37,592 bases of DNA from Candidatus Parcubacteria bacterium (GCA_024654305.1 JANLIU010000043.1:1-37592); one strand, 5' to 3'. Positions 27,622 to 36,856 are shown, numbered from the stretch's first letter. Made by a program: numbers and translations. The notes: a model not told the origin generated them from the sequence alone.

Positions 27622-27655
27622 ACGGGCATTGTAGCACGTGTGTGCCACATTACAA
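27622..27655 (-). promoter_or_regulatory. TA promoter with embedded palindromic operator
   Basis: Minus strand TTGTAA (27655-27650) N16 TACAAT (27633-27628), 6 nt before ATG 27621; operator TGTAGCAC-GTGT-GTGCCACA at 27630-27649 (7/8 symmetrical arms). Confidence 0.65.
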
Positions 27656-27667
27656 AATACCCTCTAT

Positions 27668-28708
27668 TCATAGGGACACAAGCTTCTCGAGGTCCGCGGC
27701 GATGCGAGCCGGGATGTCGCCGACGGAGGCGAGATGCGCACGCGCCGCGGCTTCAGCGTGGATAGGAAGTTCAAGCCGTACGCGCGTATCTTCGATGAAT
27801 CCAACGATATTGAGAGAGAGTGCCGTTGGGTCGGCGACCGGTGCGGCAAGCACGTCTTCGTATCCTTTGAACACTTCACCCACAATGCCAACATCGGTCG
27901 TAATAATCGGCACTTTGGCGAGTGCCGCCTCGATAAGCGTGCGGCTATATCCTTCATACGCGCTCGCCTGAATGTATGCTTGCGCGCTTGGCATCAGTGC
28001 TCGCGCATCGGTGCGTTGCCCTAGAAAAACAACACTGTCGGCAAGCCCGAACGAACGCGCCATGCGTTCGAGCTTTCTACGCTCACTGCCTTCACCCACA
28101 ATAAAGAGCCCGACCATAGAGTAATGCACCGCCACGAGTTTGAGCGCCGCAAGAATATCTTCAATGCGCTTTTCTGGCTCCAATCGTCCGACGGTAATAA
28201 GCGCAAAATTGAACGGGTGGCTTGGTAAGCGCATGGGCGGCGGCACCGCGGGGTCAACTGCCACCGGAATCACGACGGGTTCAGGGATACGAGAACCATA
28301 GTGTGCCACGAGTGATGCTTTCACGCGCTCCGAAACAGTCCGGATGCCGGATGATGCCGGCAATACGCGATCGGCAATGCGGCGGCGCCAGCGATTCAAG
28401 AGCGGCATGCGCACGGAAGGCGAACGCCAGTTGCCGCTCCGCACAAACCACGGGGAAAGAAAATCGGTGTGCACCTGGATATGCAGTTTCGCCCGTGTGC
28501 CGCGTACGGCGCGGAGCGCCGTGAGACCCGCCTCGAACGGATCCTGCGCCGAGACGACCTCGATGCCGTACTTGAGAATAAGCTCATGTGCACGCCTTGC
28601 GACCGCATGCATGCGGAAGATATTCCATACAGGCGCTGCCTGAAGGTACAGGTTCCCGCTGCGCTCATCGTGCGTATCAGGATCATTAGAAATGAAAAGT
28701 ACTTTCAT
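27668..28708 (-). CDS. GT4 family glycosyltransferase with shortened N-terminal domain
   Basis: MKVLFISNDPDTHDERSGN..., FALITVGRLEPEKRIEDILAALKL, VYIQASAYEGYSRTLIEAALAKVPIITTDVGIVGEV-type motif; ORF open to 28753. Confidence 0.87.
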   Translation of the reverse strand: MKVLFISNDPDTHDERSGNLYLQAAPVWNIFRMHAVARRAHELILKYGIEVVSAQDPFEAGLTALRAVRGTRAKLHIQVHTDFLSPWFVRSGNWRSPSVRMPLLNRWRRRIADRVLPASSGIRTVSERVKASLVAHYGSRIPEPVVIPVAVDPAVPPPMRLPSHPFNFALITVGRLEPEKRIEDILAALKLVAVHYSMVGLFIVGEGSERRKLERMARSFGLADSVVFLGQRTDARALMPSAQAYIQASAYEGYSRTLIEAALAKVPIITTDVGIVGEVFKGYEDVLAAPVADPTALSLNIVGFIEDTRVRLELPIHAEAAARAHLASVGDIPARIAADLEKLVSL

Positions 28709-29775
28709 AATGAGGAGTTTGGTCGACTGTGTCTCACTATCATCGCATAACAATCGCGGACGGCAGTGAGATATACCTCTTCGCTCACGTACGATTTCAG
28801 CGTGAGGACGCCCGGCGCCCGCGGGCCCTGGAGCCAGTCTTGAAGTGCCGCTGCGTAATCGCCATGGGCGATGACCGCGCCCGCGCCACGTGCGATGCCT
28901 ACATCAGTCGAGAGTACTGGTACGCCCGCGGCGAGTGCTTCGACCAGCGCCATCCCGTAGCCCTCATAGGCCGAGGTGACGAGCATGAGGTCGGCGCGAG
29001 CGAAATACGGCGCAACATCTTTCCACCCCGGGAATGATACCTGTTCGGCCACCCCGAGCGTTGTTGCGAGCGACTTGAGCGATGGCTCCAGCAGGCCCAC
29101 CCCGAGCATCGTGAGCCGAGCATCGATGCCCGCCCGCCGCGCGGCGGCGAATGCTTGAAGTGCGAGCACCGGATCCTTCTCCGCTTCGAAACGGCCGACC
29201 CAAAGCAAATTGTTTCTTTCCGGCGCGCGGACGAGCGCGCGGAATCGGGCGAGGTCGACGAATATCGGTACGACCGCAAGCGGCACCGCCGGATGATATC
29301 GGCGATTGAGTGCTTCAGCGACACGCGCCGAAACGGCATACCCGCCGTCTGCGTGAGAAAGAACGAACCGCGCGATAACGACGCGAATGCGATTCAATAG
29401 CGAATGCCGGGTGAATGCCGGCGAGAGGAAGTCGGTGTGCACCTCGACGGCGAGCGGAATGCCGAAATGATGCGCGATGAAGAGCCCTGCGAGACCCGTC
29501 TCAAAAGGGTCTTGTGCCGAGACGATGTCCGGTCGCGGCAAACGACGCGCAATGCGGAGCGCATCCCACATATACAAGAAACGAGAAAAAGAATTCGTCG
29601 GATGGGCATGGATATGCGGAGCGATCTCTGCAACCACCCTGATGCCGTGTGTGCGCGTCGAGAAGACGATGCTATCAAGCGCCTCAAACTCTTTCCCGAG
29701 TCTCGTGAGGCGCGTTCGCACCGCGCTCTCCGGAGCGAACAGGGTTCGATCGGTGCCGACGAGCATTACGCGCAT
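28705..29775 (-). CDS. GT4 family glycosyltransferase
   Basis: NNLLWVGRFEAEKDPVLALQAFAAA, LMLVTSAYEGYGMALVEALAAGVPVLSTDVGIA. Confidence 0.9.
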   Translation of the reverse strand: MRVMLVGTDRTLFAPESAVRTRLTRLGKEFEALDSIVFSTRTHGIRVVAEIAPHIHAHPTNSFSRFLYMWDALRIARRLPRPDIVSAQDPFETGLAGLFIAHHFGIPLAVEVHTDFLSPAFTRHSLLNRIRVVIARFVLSHADGGYAVSARVAEALNRRYHPAVPLAVVPIFVDLARFRALVRAPERNNLLWVGRFEAEKDPVLALQAFAAARRAGIDARLTMLGVGLLEPSLKSLATTLGVAEQVSFPGWKDVAPYFARADLMLVTSAYEGYGMALVEALAAGVPVLSTDVGIARGAGAVIAHGDYAAALQDWLQGPRAPGVLTLKSYVSEEVYLTAVRDCYAMIVRHSRPNSSL

Positions 29776-30851
29776 ATTTTTTTCAGCGCCTCTGCAAACA
29801 GTTCGGCCGTGCGCTCGGCGGTGAAAGTATGCGCTCTATGCATCGCCGCTTCGGTCAGCTTCTTCCATGACTCCGGTTCGCGCTCAATACTCATGAGTGC
29901 ATTCTTGAATGCAAGCGCACCGTCCGGTGCGCACAGAGCACCCTCGCTACCATCCGTAATGAGCTCGGGGATACTCCCGACCGGCGTCGTGATTATCGGT
30001 GTGCCGCTCGCCATCGCCTCAAGCAATTGATAGGAAAAGCTCTCAAACGAGGTGTTGAAAGCGAATGCGTCAGCCCTCTGGAGCCAGCCGAGCACCTGTG
30101 CACGCGGGAGCGCGCCGAGAAATGTCACGCGGTCGCTCACCGCAAGCGCACGCGCTTGTTCGAGAAGCACCCCGCGCAGAGGACCGTCGCCTGCGATGAC
30201 CAGATGCCACCCCGCCAGTTCCGGCATTATGCGTATCAGCGTCATAAACCCTTTCCACGGCACGAGCCGACCGACTGAGAAAACGATCTTCCCTTCTGGC
30301 ACATTCTGCGGCGCTTCAGCATAGTCGTCGAAATCGAGTCCAAGATAAATGCGCGTGAGCCGCTCCGGCGCCACGCCCCATGTGGCGACGATGCTTTTCA
30401 AAAAGTCGCTACAGGCAACCACGAGATCCGCCTGTTGCACCGCAAAGCGCTGGAGCGTGCGCAATGTCTCTACTCTGAAGCCGTACCGCTTTTGTTGAAA
30501 TACCTCGATGGTATCAGTCACGCCGAAGCGCTGTACTGCCTGTTCCCATACGAAATCGCCAGGAACACGGACGACGAAACATTTCCTGGTGACACGAGCA
30601 ACCAGTGCTGCTGGCAGGCACACCGAGAATGTATCCATGGCGACGATGACATCAGCTCCCCGCGCACGTCTCCAGAGACCATACGCGTAACGCACGTGGC
30701 GGATGCCGCGCGGGAGATGCCGTACGAGCCCAAACGAATACACTTCGACTTCGATGCCGTGTGCCGGAAGATGTTTCGCGAGGAGCGCAGCATCGGTCGC
30801 CGGGCCGCCTATGTCTGGCGGGTACAGGGGCGTCGCAATAACGAGTCGCAT
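29766..30851 (-). CDS. GT4 family glycosyltransferase
   Basis: TPLYPPDIGGPATDAALLAKHLPAHGIEVEVYSFG, VFSVGRLVPWKGFMTLI, AFNTSFESFSYQLLEAMASGTPIITTPVGSIPELI. Confidence 0.92.
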   Translation of the reverse strand: MRLVIATPLYPPDIGGPATDAALLAKHLPAHGIEVEVYSFGLVRHLPRGIRHVRYAYGLWRRARGADVIVAMDTFSVCLPAALVARVTRKCFVVRVPGDFVWEQAVQRFGVTDTIEVFQQKRYGFRVETLRTLQRFAVQQADLVVACSDFLKSIVATWGVAPERLTRIYLGLDFDDYAEAPQNVPEGKIVFSVGRLVPWKGFMTLIRIMPELAGWHLVIAGDGPLRGVLLEQARALAVSDRVTFLGALPRAQVLGWLQRADAFAFNTSFESFSYQLLEAMASGTPIITTPVGSIPELITDGSEGALCAPDGALAFKNALMSIEREPESWKKLTEAAMHRAHTFTAERTAELFAEALKKICA

Positions 30852-30860
30852 ACGTATATT

Positions 30861-32069
30861 CTAGCGCTTCGCGAGCGCGCGATCGAAAGCCGTTCGCATC
30901 TCGCGCGCGATGAGGTTCCAATCGTATTTCTCGAAGGCCATTTTCTTCGCCGCCGCTTTTACGCGCGCAACCTGCTCAGGGTGCGCGAGAATATCCTGGA
31001 CCGCTGCCGCGATCTGCTCGGGCGAATTTTTGTCCACGGCCCAGCCGGTCGTCTCCTTGTTTGGGTTCCGCTTTGTGTCAAAAAGGAAGTCCGCAATGCC
31101 TCCCTCCTGCGTCGCGATGACCGGCAGGTCGGCTACCATTGCTTCGATGAACGAAATACCGAACCCTTCCGAGCGCGACGGGCGGATGAATATGTCAGAC
31201 ACCTTCAGGTACTTCGGCATCTCGGCATGACTCACTTGTCCGAGGAAGAACACGCGACCGTCCACTCGCTTCTCGCGCGCGAGTGTGCGGAGCATTTTTT
31301 CGTCCGGACCGATGCCGAGTATGAGGAACTTCACTTGCTCAGGAAGGAGCGTGAGCGCGCGTATAACGTCGTCCACTGCGTTTTTCTTCACAAGCCGCGA
31401 GGTCGTGATGAGATAGACATCGCCTTCTTTCTTCCCGAGCTTTTGTTTGAGCGCATCAAGTTCTTCGAGCGGGTACTGCTTTGAGAAGTGTGCAGCGTTC
31501 ACGCCGTTCGGCACGATAGCGAGCGGACCGTGGTATCCCATGGAGCGTACGAAATTCTTGAGATAGGACGATGTCGTGATGGCAAAATCAGCCTTTGTGA
31601 ATACGCGCACGAACAGCGGATACACCATGCCGGCGCGCTTTTTCAGATAGTCTATCGGGTCGCCGTCGTCAGAACGGACGATGTACGGCACCTTCGGGAA
31701 CAGCATTTTGAAAAAGAGCGGCGCGAAGGAAGCGTAGCCCGTCATCACCGAACAGACGGCGTCATAGCGCTTCCGGCGATGGAGCACGACTGCCACGGCG
31801 AGCGCGAAGAACGGATACAGATATTTGTTCAGCACGAGCGGGAATTTGTTGAAGTCTTGTATCTTTGCACCCGGACGCGTGAATCCGAAGCGGAACACGT
31901 CGATGTTGCCCACGCGCTCGAATTTCGGCAGTGCGCTATCGAACCGAAGCGTGATCATGTCGAACGAATAGTCCTGTTGAGATATCCGGTCAGTCGTCTC
32001 CTTGATGGCGACCTCTGCACCGCCGATGAAAGGGTGGTACGTGAGCGAAAAGAAAAGAATGCGCTTCAT
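30861..32069 (-). CDS. GT4 family glycosyltransferase
   Basis: FFSLTYHPFIGGAEVAIKETTDRI, LITTSRLVKKNAVDDVIRAL, IFIRPSRSEGFGISFIEAMVADLPVIATQEGGI. Confidence 0.92.
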   Translation of the reverse strand: MKRILFFSLTYHPFIGGAEVAIKETTDRISQQDYSFDMITLRFDSALPKFERVGNIDVFRFGFTRPGAKIQDFNKFPLVLNKYLYPFFALAVAVVLHRRKRYDAVCSVMTGYASFAPLFFKMLFPKVPYIVRSDDGDPIDYLKKRAGMVYPLFVRVFTKADFAITTSSYLKNFVRSMGYHGPLAIVPNGVNAAHFSKQYPLEELDALKQKLGKKEGDVYLITTSRLVKKNAVDDVIRALTLLPEQVKFLILGIGPDEKMLRTLAREKRVDGRVFFLGQVSHAEMPKYLKVSDIFIRPSRSEGFGISFIEAMVADLPVIATQEGGIADFLFDTKRNPNKETTGWAVDKNSPEQIAAAVQDILAHPEQVARVKAAAKKMAFEKYDWNLIAREMRTAFDRALAKR

Positions 32070-32073
32070 ACGG

Positions 32074-32577
32074 CTAGCGTCTCCAGTCAGGCTTGAATTC
32101 GGCCGCAGACTCCTTAGCAGATATCGTTCCTATAAGAAGCGCATAGGCACCAGAAAGATTTGCGACCGTATGGCGTTTGTCCGAAGAACTCACGACGGCG
32201 TCTCCGGAACGAAGAAGTGTTCCTTGTTCTCGGATTGATCCAACATCTTGTTCAGTAAGCGTCTCGCTTTCTATGAAATACACTTCACCGGCGCTGATGA
32301 GATTTATCTCGTCGACGTTCGTGTGGCTATGAAATGGCTGCACATGCCCCGGAGGCACTTCGGTGATGACATATTTGAGGGGAATGACGCCGCCATCCTC
32401 CGCTACAATATTCTCCACATACCGGCGGATTTCCATATTGTCCGCGCGCGCCTGCGTGAGTATCCGTTCGAGATTAGGATAATCCCCGCGATACCGTATA
32501 TACTGCCCCTCTTCGTCAACCCTCTTCTGAGGGTCAATGACCGCGGCTTCAAGCGCCTCTTTTCGGAAAATATGCAT
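32074..32577 (-). CDS. Cupin-domain protein
   Basis: VPPGHVQPFHSHTNVDEINLISAGEVYFIE cupin motif 1; SGDAVVSSSDKRHTVANLSG. Confidence 0.75.
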   Translation of the reverse strand: MHIFRKEALEAAVIDPQKRVDEEGQYIRYRGDYPNLERILTQARADNMEIRRYVENIVAEDGGVIPLKYVITEVPPGHVQPFHSHTNVDEINLISAGEVYFIESETLTEQDVGSIREQGTLLRSGDAVVSSSDKRHTVANLSGAYALLIGTISAKESAAEFKPDWRR

Positions 32578-32645
32578 ACAAAAATATGGCCTGAGCCTTC
32601 GTAGTTTCTACAGTATCAAAATCCCTGGTAATTACTATCTATAAC

Positions 32646-32675
32646 CAAAGAAAAAGGCCAGCGGTTACGCTGGCC
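32646..32675 (-). terminator. Rho-independent terminator downstream of the 67-aa ORF
   Basis: Minus strand GGCCAGCG-TAAC-CGCTGGCC followed by TTTTTCTTT. Confidence 0.85.
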
Positions 32676-32696
32676 TGTGGTTGCCCGGGAGGGCGC

Positions 32697-32900
32697 TTAA
32701 TCGGTCCCAACGGGTGTGCCCAAGGTAATGCCGTGCTTCTCGGCGTACGCCGCCGAGTGTTCGGCGTCGGTACGGTACGTTGCCTTGACTGCCTGCTCAA
32801 AGAGCCACCGCTCTTCAGAACCACCACGGAACCGGAGGGTAATCTCTCCCCCGGCTTTCGAGACAATCTCCGGCTTACAGCCGAGTATCACTATCGTCAT
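32697..32900 (-). CDS. Small hypothetical protein (67 aa)
   Basis: MTIVILGCKPEIVSKAGGEITLRFRGG...; GGAGG Shine-Dalgarno 5 nt upstream of ATG at 32900; own terminator. Confidence 0.65.
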   Translation of the reverse strand: MTIVILGCKPEIVSKAGGEITLRFRGGSEERWLFEQAVKATYRTDAEHSAAYAEKHGITLGTPVGTD

Positions 32901-32961
32901 GACGTCCTCCAGAATGAACTTAGGGATGCTTCGAATACCAATATACCACACGCACTAGGGA

Positions 32962-33795
32962 TTACAAGCCGACCAGTTTTGCCGAAATGTCCCAGAGCTT
33001 GTCGGCGAGCGCAGTATCATCAGCGAGAGGCGATGCGGCCGCGATTTTCTTCTTGTCGAAATATTCGCCGGTCACGCCCGCAACGTCCGGCGAAGTGGCG
33101 AGGTACACACTTGTCTTTGCACCCTGTGCCGGAGTAATCAAGGTGCGTTTGAAGAAAAAGGCGGCGATGGGATTCATCGTACGCACATTTCGCATCGTCA
33201 TCTCAGTGCCGATAACACCGGGATGAAGCGCATTCACGGTCACACCGGTTCCCTGCAATTCTTTCGCCAATTTCTTCGTGAACAAGAGCAATGCGAGTTT
33301 CGACTGCGCATAGGCTTTATATTTATCGAAAGCTTTCTTGCTTTCCAAATCATCGAAATTGATATTCCCTTCCGCATGCATAGAGGAAGACACATTGATG
33401 ATGCGCGCCGGTGCGCTCTGCTTCAGTAGCGGCAGAAGCAGATTGGTAAGGAGAAATGGCGCAAGGAAATTGACCGCGAAGTTCAGCTCGATACCATCCC
33501 TTGATTCTTGCCGTTCCTGCGGCAGAACGCCCGCATTGTTGATCAAGATATCAAGCCTGTCCCATCGTTCGGCAAATTCTCTTGCACAGGCGCGGACGGA
33601 GGAGAGCGATGCAAGGTCGCACACCAGATAGTCGACGTTGTTGTTATTCGTCTCTTTTATTATTTCTCTTTTAACCTCTTCTCCTTTCTCTCTGTCGCGC
33701 GCGGTGAAAACGACCGTTGCGTCGGTTATAGCAAGGCCTTTTACCGTTTCCTTACCGATGCCGGACGTGCCGCCCGTCAGTAAAATAATGTTCAT
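32962..33795 (-). CDS. Short-chain dehydrogenase/reductase (retinol-dehydrogenase-like)
   Basis: ILLTGGTSGIGKETVKGLA, DILINNAGVLPQ, INVSSSMH, YAQSKLALLLF. Confidence 0.92.
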   Translation of the reverse strand: MNIILLTGGTSGIGKETVKGLAITDATVVFTARDREKGEEVKREIIKETNNNNVDYLVCDLASLSSVRACAREFAERWDRLDILINNAGVLPQERQESRDGIELNFAVNFLAPFLLTNLLLPLLKQSAPARIINVSSSMHAEGNINFDDLESKKAFDKYKAYAQSKLALLLFTKKLAKELQGTGVTVNALHPGVIGTEMTMRNVRTMNPIAAFFFKRTLITPAQGAKTSVYLATSPDVAGVTGEYFDKKKIAAASPLADDTALADKLWDISAKLVGL

Positions 33796-34958
33796 TAGAG
33801 AAAAATGAAAGCGCTACCCGCAAGAACGACAACGCCGAGGAAACTGAGTGCCCACGGGGACTTAAAAATCCCAGAAAAACGCGAGGTGGATGCCGGCGAT
33901 TCATAAGTCAATGCCGCCCCCGCGGCGGCGAGCTCTGTCGTCGCTACGGGGGCGCTTACTGCTTCTGCATGTACTTGAATGTTCGTCTTCGGGTTAATAA
34001 TCGTCGGCTCGACCGTCTGCACTTCATTAAAACCAGTCACGGGTCCGGAAAGTTGCACGACTGCCTCCACCGGAGACACTGGTGCTGTATAGCGAGCCGC
34101 GATGCCGCCGCCTGGATACGCAAGCGTCACCTCAGGTGCCGTCGGCAACTTAGTTATGGTTGAAGAAAAGAGAACATTCGCCTTCGGCAACAGGACCGTT
34201 CCATTCGGAACGCGAAAAGAACTTTTGTCCGCAAAAAGTGCCCAACTCGAGAGATCAAGACGTTCATTCGTGTCATTGGTAACTACAATTCCCGTATCGG
34301 GAATCTCAAGAATACGCACCTGCGCAGGCCGTACCGTGACAATGAATTCATCGCGCCCGGTCGCCTGACCATCGGTCGCGGTGACCACGACGAGATAGGA
34401 ACCGGCATAGCGATAGGTCTTCTCGACCGCGCTGCCTTCTGCTGAAGAAGCATCACCGAAACCCCACACGATTTGTGCAGATGGATCAACCGCACCGCCC
34501 TTGACCGTCGCACGCGCGAAGAGATGCAACGGCACTTCCATAACGGCATCTTGATTATTTCCTGCATCCAAAGTAAGCGCCGAAGGCGACGGCGGGCTTG
34601 TCGTCCTACTCCCTGAAGAACTCGAGCTCGTCTGCTCCTGTGTCGATGAGTCGGTCGTCGACGCGATCGGGGTGTCGGTAGTGTCTGATGCGCTCGTATC
34701 ACCAACTGTGATGAAATCTTTGAGACCGGCGTAGGTGCTCGGGCCGATACCGGTCACTTTCTGGATGTCCTCGATAGACGCAAATGAACCATGCTGAGCG
34801 CGGTAGTCGATAACTGCTTGTGCTTTTACTCCAGTTCCGCCCAGCCCGGTCAATGACATCAACGTCGCCTTATCAGCCGTATTGATGTTCACGAGCGCAG
34901 TTGCCCAAACGAATGCAGGGAAGAAAATGGCCAGTGCGAGCAATCCGGCAGTGCGCAT
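33795..34958 (-). CDS. Exported ComEA-like helix-hairpin-helix protein with PKD-like and lamin-tail-like domains and C-terminal TM
   Basis: Signal peptide; ALVNINTADKATLMSLTGLGGTGVKAQAVIDYRAQHGSFASIEDIQKVTGIG (HhH); Ser/Thr linker; WGFGDASSAEGSAVEKTYRYAGSYLVVVTATD (PKD-like); LEIPDTGIVVTNDTNERLDLSSWALF (LTD-like); C-terminal TM helix. Confidence 0.82.
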   Translation of the reverse strand: MRTAGLLALAIFFPAFVWATALVNINTADKATLMSLTGLGGTGVKAQAVIDYRAQHGSFASIEDIQKVTGIGPSTYAGLKDFITVGDTSASDTTDTPIASTTDSSTQEQTSSSSSGSRTTSPPSPSALTLDAGNNQDAVMEVPLHLFARATVKGGAVDPSAQIVWGFGDASSAEGSAVEKTYRYAGSYLVVVTATDGQATGRDEFIVTVRPAQVRILEIPDTGIVVTNDTNERLDLSSWALFADKSSFRVPNGTVLLPKANVLFSSTITKLPTAPEVTLAYPGGGIAARYTAPVSPVEAVVQLSGPVTGFNEVQTVEPTIINPKTNIQVHAEAVSAPVATTELAAAGAALTYESPASTSRFSGIFKSPWALSFLGVVVLAGSAFIFL

Positions 34959-34966
34959 AGAAATAA

Positions 34967-36739
34967 TTATGATTCGCCTTTGAGAACTTTCCGAAGCGCG
35001 TCCTCGGGAACTTCAAACGGAGCCGATGCTCTGGTCGGCTCCCCGACCGCTTCGCGTCGGGGCTGTGCCTCCTGCTTACTCTTCTCTAACACTTCTGCGA
35101 GCGTGCCTTTAAGCGACTGCTGATTCTGCGACTGTTTCTGTTCCCTTTCCGCTCCGCTTTTTTCCGTCATCTTACGAAGAATTGCCTTCAGGTCTTCGGC
35201 GCTCTTGCTTGGCGGGGCCGGGCGTTCCATCGGAGGGCGTTGAATGAATGGTTGGGCGGGACGCTCATCCGCCGGGCGTTTCGAAAAGGTCCTCGGTTCT
35301 CCCCGTCCGGGCTCCGCCTGGCGGGGCCAGACCATTTTCTCCTCGCCCGCCGGCTTTGCATCCCTACTTTGCGAGACGCTCGGCGGCATCGCGCCTACAG
35401 GTTTGGGTTTCTTCTTCATACGCGCGTCAAAGGGTGCGGGAGCTGCGGCGCTCGCCATAAGCTCGTCCACGATGGATTTCTCAATACCCGCGCGCGGCGT
35501 AGAAAATTGTGCGCGCGATGCGGCGATGACCTCATTTCGGTGCGATACCGGCGGCGCCTCTATTGGCGGTATCGTGACTGCGGAGAATGGCGCGGAGCCT
35601 ACCCCGTCGATCATGAGTGTCATATACACCTGTGCAAAGCCTAGGCTCATAATATCTTCCTTGAGAAAGCGCGGGAAGAAAATCGGTTCGAGCACCTCGG
35701 CATCAAAGGGTCCCATGCGGAAGACGACCGTCGTACCCACGTTGCCGAAGACCGCATCACGAACCTCTTCCTCCATCTGCTCGATATACTGATTTGTGAT
35801 GATCAGATTCAATTTATATTTACGCGATTCAGAGAGGATCTCTGCAAATGTTTGGTTTGCAAAGTTCTGAAATTCGTCAACGTAGAAATAAAAATGCGGA
35901 AGCTTCTTGAGTTCTGGCGCGGGGAGATTGGCGCGACTCATGGCACCAAGGAAGAGGCGCGTCGTGAGCATCGAACCCAAGAGACGCATATTGGTCTCTC
36001 CCACAAGCCCCTTCGAAAGATTCATGATAAGGATCTTCTTCTCATCCATCATCGTGCGGATATCAAACGAAGACTTCGCCTGACCGATGATATTTCGGAT
36101 AAGCGGGTTGCCGGTGAATTGGCCAATTTTGTTCTGGATGGCCGGCGTCGCTTCCTGCGTATAACGGTCGCCATAATTAGCGAATTCCTTCGTCCAGAAA
36201 TCTTTCACAACCGGGTCCTTCACGTTATCCACCACCTTCTGCCGATATTCTTTATCGGTATACATGCGGTTCACGCCAAGCAGGGTCGCGTCCGGATATT
36301 CGAGCAGGGCAAGAAGTGTGTTCGTAAGAATGTATTCCATGCGCGCGCTCCACGCGTCTTCCCAAATCTTCTTGAAGGTCGCCATGAGCCCGCTCACTAC
36401 AAGGTGGCGCTTGTCGTACCCCACGTCTTCCATCACGTTAAAGGCGATGGGGTGCTCTAAATCGAAAGGGGCGAAGTAGACAACATCTTTGATTCGATCT
36501 TCTGGAATATAGTCGAGAAGCCGATCGACCGTTGCACCATGCGGGTCGAGGAACGCAATCCCCTCACCGTTCCTGAGGTCTTGTATCGCCAAGTTCTCCA
36601 GTAGGGTGGACTTGCCCATGCCGGTCTTCCCGATGACATACATGTGGCGATCGCGGTCCTTTGATTTGATACCGAAAGGAATGTATTTCCCGCGCGCATC
36701 GGTGGCGGCGAAATAGGTCACGCGCTCTGGATTTTCCAT
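34967..36739 (-). CDS. Type IV secretion/conjugative coupling-type ATPase (TraD/VirD4-like, DUF87/TraM-recognition)
   Basis: HMYVIGKTGMGKSTLLENLAIQDLRNGEGIAFLDPHG Walker A, FYFYVDEFQNFANQTFAEILSESRKYKLNLIITNQYIEQM Walker B; Pro/Arg-rich C-terminal tail. Confidence 0.9.
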   Translation of the reverse strand: MENPERVTYFAATDARGKYIPFGIKSKDRDRHMYVIGKTGMGKSTLLENLAIQDLRNGEGIAFLDPHGATVDRLLDYIPEDRIKDVVYFAPFDLEHPIAFNVMEDVGYDKRHLVVSGLMATFKKIWEDAWSARMEYILTNTLLALLEYPDATLLGVNRMYTDKEYRQKVVDNVKDPVVKDFWTKEFANYGDRYTQEATPAIQNKIGQFTGNPLIRNIIGQAKSSFDIRTMMDEKKILIMNLSKGLVGETNMRLLGSMLTTRLFLGAMSRANLPAPELKKLPHFYFYVDEFQNFANQTFAEILSESRKYKLNLIITNQYIEQMEEEVRDAVFGNVGTTVVFRMGPFDAEVLEPIFFPRFLKEDIMSLGFAQVYMTLMIDGVGSAPFSAVTIPPIEAPPVSHRNEVIAASRAQFSTPRAGIEKSIVDELMASAAAPAPFDARMKKKPKPVGAMPPSVSQSRDAKPAGEEKMVWPRQAEPGRGEPRTFSKRPADERPAQPFIQRPPMERPAPPSKSAEDLKAILRKMTEKSGAEREQKQSQNQQSLKGTLAEVLEKSKQEAQPRREAVGEPTRASAPFEVPEDALRKVLKGES

Positions 36740-36856
36740 CCCGTTAGAAATAGGACGCGGACGAATCTTTCGATTGTCCGAACCCTATCCGACTATGGCA
36801 AATAATATCGATCGCTCGAGTACACGAGTCGTGGCGTCCGCGATTTCTAACGGGAT
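36738..36856. repeat. Large imperfect inverted repeat (IR1), 22-bp stem with 4-nt bulge and 71-nt loop
   Basis: ATCCCGTTAGAAAT(AGGA)CGCGGACG at 36738-36763 pairs with CGTCCGCGATTTCTAACGGGAT at 36835-36856. Confidence 0.85.

Noticed and set aside
30435-31484. 349-aa plus-strand ORF
   Set aside because: Lies antisense to two well-supported GT4 genes; composition rich in His/Arg/Glu with no domain motif, typical of a shadow ORF.
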